Shown here: positions 1 to 9,300 of the stretch, in pieces
Numbering within the stretch: position 1 is the stretch's first letter
Layout: every line of letters starts with the position of its first letter
NCBI GenBank assembly: GCA_022497145.1
Contig: MU386075.1
Coordinates: 1 to 20,996 of the forward strand
Direction of reading: 5' to 3'
From: Rostrohypoxylon terebratum
Taxonomy: Eukaryota > Ascomycota > Sordariomycetes > Xylariales > Hypoxylaceae
DNA: 20,996 bases
Notes under the pieces: model-generated
The model's database searches: none
Told to the model about the DNA's origin: nothing
Seen by the model: the letters and a program-made list of their open reading frames with translations, nothing else
Program-made: the position numbers and the translations under genes

Positions 1-94
1 TAGATAGCCTCTTTTCCCTCCTCAGCTTAGAATCTTCGTCTATAGAGCTATTTCTGCCGGTACCTTGGAGTCGGTTCTGATCCTAGCCGTGACA
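1..94 (+). repeat. Probable 3' end of an LTR (truncated by window edge)
   Basis: This stretch has balanced base composition and stops abruptly at CCGTGACA (87-94), after which the sequence turns almost entirely A/T. An end of the form CGTGACA is typical of fungal LTRs that begin TGTCACG. The last 50 bases share short words (ATTTCT, CCGGT, a final ATC then CGTRACA) with the end of the repeat at 1369-1758, so both may belong to one LTR superfamily. The start lies outside the window, so neither length nor target duplication can be checked. Confidence 0.4.
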
Positions 95-871
95 TAACGT
101 ATAAATACGTATAAAGTTTTTTTTTATAAATATATTTATATTTAATCTTTTAACACTTTAATACCGTTATAATATAATTTTATTAAAAAAGTTTTGTAAT
201 GTTTTATTAGTTTTTTTATGTAATTATTTTTTTTCGTTAATTTATATAAGTATTTTATATATTTTATTAGTTATTAATTTTATAAAAACTACGTTTTAAA
301 TATAAAAAAAAGTTATTATAATTACTTAGTTTAAATAAATTTTTAATTATAAAATTAGTTTTATATTTTTATAATATTATTTTTTTAGTATTATTATTTG
401 TTTTTTTTTACTTTTTTATTGTTTTTTAAATGTAAAAGTGTAATTAATTTAATTATTATATTATGTTAAACGTTTTAAATAATAGTTTTATTATTTATAA
501 TCTTTTTTATATTATTAAATATAATTTTTTAAAAACTTTTCAAGATTTTATTTATTTTAATTAATAATAATATATAATTTTTAAATTTAATTAACGGTAT
601 AATTTAAGTTTGAATTTATTTTATAATATATTTAATTATAATAAAAACTATTATTTTATTAATTAACGTATAGTTTATAGTTTATTTTATAAAAAACATT
701 AATAATATTATAATTAATTTTTTTATTAATTAGTAAAAAAACATTTAACTATAATTTATTATATTATAAATGTTAATTTTAATGTTTTTTTCTATATTAT
801 TTTAATATGCGTTATATATTAATTACGTTTATAATTATTTTAATTATATATAATAAATCTTTTAAAGATTT
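95..871. repeat. AT-rich, RIP-mutated repeat DNA
   Basis: Nearly pure A/T sequence with no open frame of note. The few remaining C and G bases sit mostly in ACG/CGT contexts. This is what RIP leaves, because it converts CpA (and CpT) most and CpG least. The original element cannot be identified. No gene is seen. Confidence 0.75.
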
Positions 872-1240
872 TATTACTGTTACAATCGGTCTGGGGACAA
901 CCAATTGCGCCATGAAGCTAAAAGCTTCCCAATGACCAACTGATCATTGTTCCCCAATTCTGTATTATATGTGTTACCCCGCAGCTGGACCGTAACAATT
1001 ACGAACTTATTTACTACTTTTATTTAACTAACTTTATAAAGTAAATACGTACTTTAAAATATTTAGTTTTAAAGTAATAATATTATAAAGTTAACGATTT
1101 TATTCGTAAAAAAGATTTCATAAGACTTTATATTTAAATGTAATTTAAATACTTAAATTAAAAGCTAAAAAACTAAAAACTAAATATAATAGGAAATTTT
1201 CATTTTTAATATATTAAATCTTTATGTTTATAAAATAAAT
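872..1240 (+). repeat. RIP-mutated copy A of an LTR-like repeat (interrupted by 878-997)
   Basis: Once the 120-bp insert and one copy of its target duplication are removed, this sequence aligns with 1369-1580. The differences are almost all C-to-T or G-to-A relative to that copy, on both strands. For example GAACCCGTCTAC (1376-1387) reads GAACTTATTTAC here (1003-1014), and ATACGTACCCTGG reads ATACGTACTTTAA. A transversion is rare in the first 100 bases. The start TATTAC (872-877) corresponds to TGTTAC in copy B, itself a CpA-to-TpA change on the opposite strand. Similarity fades after about 1240, so the 3' end is uncertain. Confidence 0.75.
878..997. mobile_element. 120-bp solo LTR-like element with 5-bp target duplication
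   Basis: The element starts TGTTAC (878-883) and ends GTAACA (992-997), a 5'-TG...CA-3' inverted end typical of LTRs. It is flanked by the direct repeat ATTAC (873-877 and 998-1002), a 5-bp target site duplication. Its composition is balanced and shows no RIP, in sharp contrast to both flanks. Removing it together with one ATTAC restores continuity of the surrounding repeat. It is short for an LTR, so a small (SMART/TRIM-like) LTR retrotransposon is the likeliest source. A MITE with 6-bp inverted ends is the alternative. No coding sequence is present. Confidence 0.75.
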
Positions 1241-1368
1241 AAGTTAAAATTATTTTTATAAATTAATTTTAATTTATTAAGTTAAGTTCGACTTATTAAA
1301 TTAAACTTAATTTAATGTTAAAACTTTAATTAAGTTATATAACTTTTAAGTAATGTTTTATCCGTTTT
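1241..1368. repeat. AT-rich RIP-mutated DNA between repeat copies
   Basis: A/T-dominated sequence joining the end of copy A to the start of copy B. Part may be the diverged tail of copy A, because words such as AATAAAT align with AATGAAT in copy B. No coding potential is seen. Confidence 0.5.
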
Positions 1369-1758
1369 TGTTACGAACCCGTCTACTACCTCTGTCTAAC
1401 TGACTTCGTAGAGCGGATACGTACCCTGGGGAACTTGGTTTTAAGGTAACAATACTGTAGGGTTGACGATTCTGTTCGTAAAAGAGATTTCCTGGGACTC
1501 TATATTCAAGTGCGGTCTGAATACTTAGATTGAAAGCTGAAGAACTAAAACTAAATACAATAGGAAATTTCGATTCTTTATATATTAAACTCTCCTTCGC
1601 TGGTAGAGGAATGAATCGATGGGAACTAATGGTGAGTTCGTCGATTCATCGTTTCCTGAAACGCTGAATCGAGGCATGTATCACGGCGATTCATCGTTTC
1701 AGTCACGTGACCTTCGGATTATTATTTCTTCCGGTGGTCGTATCTTCGGATCGTAACA
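1369..1758 (+). repeat. LTR-like repeat copy B, largely spared by RIP (about 390 bp)
   Basis: The segment starts TGTTACGAACC (1369-1379) and ends CGTAACA (1752-1758), giving a 7-bp inverted end of TG...CA form. Its composition is balanced, with AT-rich DNA on both sides. It aligns with copy A (872-1240) and more weakly with 20903-20996. It includes three partly similar ATTCATCG words (about 1644-1705). The flanks GTTTT and CGTAA do not match, so there is no clean target duplication. It may be one LTR of a broken element or a solo LTR with a rearranged border. It contains no open frame of interest. Confidence 0.6.
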
Positions 1759-1984
1759 CGTAACCTTAAAAGTTTAACTTTAAATTTTAAATAGAATAAT
1801 ATAAATTTATTTTTAATATATATAAATAATAAATATTTAATAAAAAACTTATAATATATAAATAAAATCATATTAAAATAAAATTATAAACAGTTAAAAA
1901 TAATATAAATTATAATAATTAAAAATAATTATTTTAAAACAAAACAAATCATTATAATTTCACATAACTTAAATAATAAACACG
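1759..1984. repeat. AT-rich RIP-mutated DNA
   Basis: Continuous A/T-rich sequence with no open frame; the residual C is scattered. It grades into the less extreme DUF3435-like pseudogene on its right. Confidence 0.65.
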
Positions 1985-2940
1985 TTAATTAATAAATTTA
2001 AGTGTAAACTTATTTATTATATATATAAGTAAACATTATATAAATTAACTTAGATCTTAAATTCCTAAGAAATACAACAAGTCTACTCTTAAGGATTCAT
2101 TTAGCACTCTTATACCAAGGTAAATAGGTGCTTAGAATCACTAAAGTGACCCAGTTAAAAGCACAGCATAACCGTCTCCTATACAAATTAGCTAAATGCT
2201 TTAATCTTCAAATAATAGTTATATAACTGACCTTATATTTTAGTCAATTCTCGGTTCCTCGTTATGCGATGCCCTCACTAATCTTACCTATCCTAACTAA
2301 AATGTAAACGTAGAGTCTTAACTTAGTACTAATAAATGATTAGTATGCTTCGTGGACATATTCATAGTCATCACTCTACCAAAACTGCCCCATATTATAT
2401 ATTAATTTTCAAGGGTAAAGTAAGTCTTCTCCTATATGACTTTCAACAAACCAAGCTTTATCTTTAATAACCCTTTCATATATTAACATGTTATTAGGTA
2501 GCTTGATACCTCTCCACAGTTCGGAGTGTACATTAGTCATATAATCAGTAAAATCTCTTGAAATTTAAGACGTGCGGTTATCAATATTCCAGCCGGATAC
2601 AAAGCAACGAAAGTAATTTTATATAATCTGTACAATTGGTTTTCTGTTTAAACCGAGCATTCTTTAAGTTAAGTTTTCCATAAATTTAGTAAAATGCTTC
2701 AAAGTCTTTATTTTATAGGCATCAGCATTGGGATAGGTGTTTCGATACCTGTACATGTTAGCTCAGTACTGGGAGAAATTGATACAATCATGCCAAAGTT
2801 CCATTTACACTCTATATATCTCCTTGGTGTGGTCTAGAACCACCTTTGGGACAGGATTCTCATAGATATTAGCGACATTATCTTCGAACTCATTTATAAA
2901 TAAGGTTGGCGTGTTGTTTGTAGACTACAGGGTCCCATTT
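1985..2940 (-). pseudogene. RIP-inactivated gene resembling DUF3435 (tyrosine-recombinase-like) proteins
   Basis: Reading the minus strand from about 2940 down to about 2050, one frame stays protein-like for nearly 300 codons while crossing 12 stops (6 TAA, 5 TGA, 1 TAG) and no evident frameshift. Readable pieces include TLKHFTKFMENL, FVSGWNIDNRTS, SRDFTDYM and LRLYVYILVRIGKISEGIA, followed after a stop by RGTEN, then LKYKVSYIT. The last block matches my memory of the DUF3435 (PF11917) core, where an AYTGxRPG-like segment is followed by RGxNExLxYKD. DUF3435 proteins are related to tyrosine recombinases, including the captains of Starship elements, and are often repeated and RIP-mutated. The stops are those expected from C-to-T change in CAA, CAG, CGA and TGG codons. 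The family call is from memory without a search. Both ends are approximate and no functional product is possible. Confidence 0.6.
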
Positions 2941-5900
2941 CTGGGCCTAGTTCCTAGCAAGCTGCCACCTCGCGAAAGGTTGATATTTCATACTCATCTC
3001 CCTTGATTCAAGGAATGATTTACCTTCGCTAATCTCATCTTGATGTTCTCCTTGAGCTGTCATGAGCAAGGGCTGAGCCTCCCCTGAGAAACGCCTGATT
3101 AGGCGGGCCTGAGTAAAACGGCAAGAGATGGTGTGAAGGATAAGGGGTCGGCAAGGGCAACTTTCATGTGATGTAACAGACAAGAGACACACGGACTAAG
3201 CTTCGGGCAAATCCGATGTGAGCAGTGACGCCACCTTTCTTCGTTCTTTTTCTTCTCCTTCTTTTCTTTCTGCATTCTTTTTACATTACCTGCAGTCTGG
3301 TGAATCATAAGAAGAACAGTAGAAACATCGAAGTTTATACACGAGGGCCACGATGGTCTTGTAGACAAGGGTTAAATGATTGATTCTCCAAGCGGGTCAG
3401 CTATTAGACGTAAAGACGAATCCCCAATTGCCGCGCCCATCAACTGATACGGAACTTGATAGGTATCTCTGGCTCGGACTTTATGATGCCGTATCTACAA
3501 TGTCAATCATTGACTGATGATGTTAGATGGATTATCTTGTCAGCTGTTCGTAAGTTACTCTCACTTGAGCCTTTGTAAACTGCATTTACCTCGAGTCCAT
3601 ATGGCTGACGTTGGATTTATAAAGAACACCGGCCCAACTATGGTCTGCATTGCTGTCCCTCTGGACGATCTTGATTTTCGTTTGCAGTATTTAGATCTCC
3701 TCACGACCAGCCGGGCCAATCCTCAATTGAGAGCAGTCATATTGGATGTCCCTACTTACGTATTGAAGGTACTTGCGTGTTGAAGGCGGAAGGTGCCTAA
3801 AACAAACAAACAAGGAGAGTTGCCCGTATGGCTCTATCCCCGGAACTGGCAATATGGTGTATATCATGTGTCATTTCAATTTTGGTCTTTGGCCGAATTG
3901 CTTCATTACTTAACCAGATAGATGTGTAGGCGCAACGGATCATATCTTGATTTTTGAATTTGGACAGAGCAAGAATGGAATGGTAGATACCCAGTCAAAT
4001 ATTTACCTTCAGCGTTTCTTTATTGCATGTGTAATTGTGCAAGCATCAATCATCATGGATCCCTGGATGTAGGTATAGCGTGCCAGTTGGTATTAATCTA
4101 GATTATGGATGGCATCACAGAAAAGCTAATTATGACCATGTACATACTATGTAAAGGGAGATATGAGACATGTGACACTCAATATACCAGGCACATAGCT
4201 CACAAGTGATAATTTCTACTAGGTAGTCTGCTGGGATATATATCAGACACTTTAGTATCTACCTAGCGTAATAAAGATTCGTAGATGGATACAAATTCAT
4301 GCCACCTCTAAGCATCCTTAATAATAATAAAAGAAAGAAAAGAAAAAAAACCCAGGTGACTTAATTACGTATATGACCCATCGTTAACTTCCGCTACTTT
4401 AACGAATGCTTGGTAGTTTGTGTGAATTTTATCTTTGTTTCGTGGTGATAGTGTGAAATACATATGTATATCGACTAGATGAATATCAGAGTTCTCGTCA
4501 GACCAAGTGATGCTTTTTTTTTTCACCTGACGTGATAAACGTTAGAAGTCGGTGGCCCCCTTTTTTGTCGTCATTTTTGGCTATTGCGTATCTTCGTGCC
4601 TTCCACCTTAATACCGCCCCGGCACCTTCCTAATTATCAACAATCGTCATGATCGCACTTGCCGCCTACTGGGAGAATGACCGGTGCAGGACGACTTTTT
4701 AAGTGGAGGAAGATAAAATTACCCATCTCACTTAAACCAAACCTACTTATCTTGCAATCTAAAATATTTCCCATCTTCATCTTCAAACTTGATGCTGGGA
4801 CTTCTGCTCCTAAGTAGAAGCTTAGACTCACTCTACTTACACACCTAGGTGCGTTATGATCTTCGTCCCTCGTACTTGGAACATTAACAACTACACCAAT
4901 CTTCTCTCCTTCATCACTAAACCACACAATGCTTACCTTCCTGTCATAGTCCGACCTTACTGAAACCCTGGTCTTCGTCATCTCGAGTCGAATTCCTGCT
5001 ATCACCATCTCTACAGTCGCCACCAAATTCGAACTCTGGGTATGTTACATTTTATTCTACTCTGAACCGCGCCAACCTCATCCTCTTCAATAAGCATCCA
5101 TAGATAGTGTTATTTCTTTATGGTTGAGCTTATCTTCATAGGAAAAAAAAACGGGACGTGGAAATGCCTACCTGACTAGGTGCTTCACTGCCCACGAATT
5201 CCCGCGAGTCCCCTCGTCACCTACCCTTCTACATATTTTTTTTTCATCTTCCATTCTCTCATGTACACCACGTATGACTCACAGTGGTAGGCCGTCCCGC
5301 AATTCCTCATCTCGTCAACGACCTTTCCGTCTGCGAAGATACTTTACTACTACTACTTAACTTCACACACATCCCTCTTCTCTTCTCTTCTCTTATACAC
5401 ACTTCCAACTGGGTGACTTATTCTCAGACCATCCATCTTTCCTTCCTTCCTTTTTTTGTTTCCTACCTTCACTGTCGACGAACGTGAATATTTTTTCACC
5501 TGCCTTGCGCACAAACCAAGTACTGCCCTAACGCTCACTTTTGTTTTTCTACTCTTTCCAACGTACCATCTATGATCCCTCCCCAAGAAACAAAACCCAG
5601 ACCATCAACATTACCTCAACAATCTATCTCATACTTCCATTCTACTTAAGACCAAAGAATAGTCCTGCTTTCTTACAGGCTACAGCCAGTTACATATTGG
5701 CAATTGTTCGCTGACTGCTCTGTAGGCTTTCTGGAGTCAACTTCTGAGGTACGTGAAATATTGCCATTGTCTTTTGTTTCTTACATACACAAATCACATC
5801 ACTGGTCCTTCTCAATTCATGGTGGGAGTACTGGCATACCAACGATCCCGCCTCTTGCATGATATGGATTCACAAACTATTTGGCTTTGTTGATTCCCAC

Positions 5901-6342
5901 GCTTCACCTGCCTCCTTCTACATCGTCACATTGAAGTCGCGCTTCTCTCTTGACCTTGCTGTATAAAAACCTTTTCCTTTATTCCTTGTCAACACCAAAC
6001 AACACAAGCACCCTGCATAAAGTCCACCGGCAGGAGGAGGAGATGGTATCTCAACCCTAAATACTACCTTGCTCCTTTCGAGGTAGGCCCTCGAGGTCTC
6101 TTGTCCGAGGGAGATTTTGGTAACACACAAGTTGACTTACGATACCACCTTACCTACTGTCATACATGCCTATACACCTCAAGATTGTTCCACTCCTCGA
6201 TTTTGACAGAACTTGGCAATACCTTCTATTTGGTATCAATTCTGGCGATTACACTTGCTGATGTCGTGTTTTAATCTAGTACAGGCTCGTCTAGTTACCA
6301 TCATACTTCACCACGAATATACGCAAGTACTGAGGGCTCAAG
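2941..6342. other. 3.4-kb spacer upstream of the PKS; no supported gene
   Basis: Composition is moderate, unlike the AT-rich block to the left. Open frames are short and not protein-like to my eye. The longest are 4637-5026 on the minus strand (129 codons, no recognisable domain) and 3517-3783 on the plus strand (88 codons, including a stretch from the internal ATG at 3601 that could be a gene remnant). Several long pyrimidine-rich tracts occur on the plus strand (3236-3290 and 5220-5470), as is common upstream of fungal genes. No tRNA, no tandem array and no transporter, regulator or tailoring-enzyme remnant was recognised. Confidence 0.55.
5962..5969 (+). promoter_or_regulatory. Possible TATA element of the PKS gene
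   Basis: TATAAAAA lies about 375 bp before the PKS start codon, within a pyrimidine-rich region that could be a core promoter. If used, the 5' leader would be about 300-350 nt. The match is to a short common word, so support is weak. Confidence 0.2.
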
Positions 6343-9300
6343 ATGAGCGACTCATCTACTGCTGCTGATGCGATGGAGCCAATCGCAGTGGTTGGGTTAG
6401 GCTGTCGCTTTCCAGGCAACGCTACATCGCCCGTTGCACTATGGGAAATGCTTCGGGAAGGCCGAAGCGCATGGTCGGAAATCCCCCAGGAACGTATGAA
6501 CATTGCGAGCTATTTCCATCCTAGCGGAAATCGTCAAGGAACCGTTTGTCCTCCCTCTAACCTTTCGGTTGAATGATGGCTGAAATTGGATTAGGTTCCC
6601 TTTATGTCGGCTCACTTTATCGATGAAGATGTCCGCGTCTTTGATACTTCAGTAAGTTTTGATTTGTACGTACTCAAACACTGTCGTGCTAACTGCAGCA
6701 GTTCTTCTCGATTCCTGCCGACGAAGCTCGGGCGATAGACCCCCAACAACGAATTCTATTGGAGGTGTCTGTCGAGGCCTTGGACAATGGTATGTCACCC
6801 GTTGACCAAAGATTCCACAAATCAACTAACCTGTCGTCTTAGCTGGTGTTGATCGTGATGCTATTCGAAAGTCTGATACCGGTGTCTGGGTTGGATCTTT
6901 TGTAAAAGGTATGTGACATGGAAACTCCCTCAACCATCTCCCTTTTAGACTTGGAGACCGAGCTAACAAGTTGAAGATTACGAACAGATCGTACTCCGTG
7001 ATCCTGACGACTCCCCAAAATATGGGGCTACGGGTAACGGAATTGCAATCATGTCTAATCGGATTTCGTATTTCCTGGATGTCAACGGACCGAGCATGAC
7101 AATCGATACAGGCTGCAGTGCTAGTCTTGTCTGTGTGCATAATGCCTGCCAAAGCTTGCGCAACAGGGAGATCGACATGGTAGGTTCACCATTTTATACA
7201 TTAGTGGTCTGGAAGATATTAATTATACCAGGGTCTTGCTGGTGGCGCCGGCCTCATCCTGACACCCAACACCATGATGCCCATGACGGCGCTCAATTTC
7301 TTGAGTCCTGACGGAAAATGCTTTACATTTGATGCGCGAGCAAATGGATACGGCCGTGGCGAAGGTATCGGCATCGTTGTACTTAAGCGTCTTACGGACG
7401 CTATCCGAGACAACGACAACATTCGCTGCGTCATACGTGGATCAAGTGTTAACCAGGACGGTCGAACTCCAGGTCAGTATTTTACATCCAGTATAACAAG
7501 GTCTCTACTAACTGCGACATAAAGGAATCACGTTGCCATCGTCTGAAGCCCAATTGAGAAACATCAGATCTGTCTACAAAAGAGCCGGACTTTCTGTTGA
7601 CAAGACAGCTTATGTCGAATGCCACGGAACCGGTACGCAGGCTGGAGATTTTCGCGAAGTGAAAGCTATATCGGATGCATTCTGTGGAGGTCGTACTTCT
7701 GACAATCCCATATACGTCGTAAGTCTACTTGCTACTGCACCTGTTACCTTAGAATCTCTTCTTCTGACACTAGCATTTAGGGGTCAATCAAAACCAACAT
7801 CGGTCACCTGGAAGGATGTGCCGGGATCGCCGGCCTAATCAAAGGCGTGTTAGCGGTCGAGCAAGGAATAATCCCTAAGCATCTCAACTTCGAGTTGCCA
7901 GGTAACCCGGCGATTAAGTTTGACGATTGGAAAGTGAAGGTAAGGAGTGAAACTGTACTGACCCTCATGTCCTTGACTAATTTGTGCACACTCACAGGTC
8001 CCAATCACTAACACATACTGGCCTGTCGAAGGGCTTCGACGCGCTAGCATCAACTGCTTTGGTTTTGGTGGAACGTAAGTGGTAGCCCCTATAGCGTAGC
8101 CCTACGTTCTCTTTTTCTACCGTGTTGTACGACCTGGGATTGATGAATTATTCTTGGCATTGGGCTCAAATGAACAAATACTAACTTAAACGTTCTAGTA
8201 ATGCACATATCATCATGGATGATGCTGCCCACTACCTAGCCGAAAGAGGGCTTGTAGCACATCACAGCACCACGAATCTGGGGTCATTTCCTTACAGAAC
8301 TGAGAACTGCCAGTCTATCATGGGGTACGATAGCTCCATAATAAGCGAACACGTAATGCCCCCGTCCTCGCCAAGCCATCTGTTCGTATTTTCTGCTCAT
8401 GAGCAGAAGGTATTGTCTCAGATGATTAAGGACTACCTGTCCTATTTGAAAGAGCGGGCTGATTCGGTTCCCGCAAATATTATGGAAAACCTTGCGTACA
8501 CGCTTGGTTGCCGCCGAACTAAGTTGCCGTGGAGGGCGTCGGTCACCGCGCAATCTCTGAACGAACTCGTACGAAAACTGGAGGATATGAAATCTATCGA
8601 TTTTGTGAGAGCGTTGGACGAAAAGGCTACCAAAGTAGCCTTCGTTTTTGGCGGACAAGGAGCGCAATGGTTTGCCATGGGCAGGGAGTTACTAGGATTC
8701 GACATTTTCCTAAAGTCGATCTCGGTTGCTGACGCATATCTATACGACCATTCCGAGCATTCCTTCAACCTCATGAAGGAACTTCTTAAAGATGAAATCT
8801 CTTCCGACATTAACCGCCCCGAGATATCTCAGCCAGCGACAACAGCAATTCAGATAGCGCTTGTCGATATGCTGATAAAGCATTTCGGAATTATTCCAAG
8901 CTATGTTTGTGGCCACTCTTCCGGTGAGATTGCTGCCGCGTATGCCCTAGGTGCTCTCTCGGCCCAGGATGCTTTAGAGCTAGCTTACCAACGAGGTCGC
9001 TGTGCTGGAGCTATGAATACTTCCTTCGGGGATGAAGAAGCATCAAAAGGTAGCATGTTAGCGGCTGGCTTATCGGCACACGAAGCGCAGATGTACGTGG
9101 AAAAGGTTGGCAATAACCGAGCGGTGGTGGCTTGTATAAACAGCCCAACCTCGGTGACGCTTTCCGGCGACAAGGATGCGATTTCAGAACTCCAAGCATC
9201 TTTGCAAGCAGCAGGAATATTTAACCGACAGTTAGTCGTCGGTATCGCATATCACTCGCATCATATGAAGCGTTGTGAGGCCGAGTACCTCCGTTCAATC

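Noticed and set aside
1..2040. AT-rich DNA as a mitochondrial insertion or a centromere core
   Set aside because: The paired copies differing by C-to-T and G-to-A, plus LTR-like borders, are better explained by RIP of transposons.
1985..2940. Endogenous mitovirus polymerase or copia-type integrase as the source of the minus-strand pseudogene
   Set aside because: The expected polymerase motifs (GDD) and the integrase or reverse-transcriptase motifs are absent; the RGTEN/LKYK block fits DUF3435 better.
3517..3783. 88-codon plus-strand open frame, perhaps an exon of a lost gene
   Set aside because: The stretch from the ATG at 3601 looks somewhat protein-like and ends near a possible donor, but I found no continuing exon and no family match.
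4637..5026. 129-codon minus-strand open frame as a small gene
   Set aside because: No recognisable domain, signal peptide or neighbour logic; it could be chance. Left as a note in the spacer entry.
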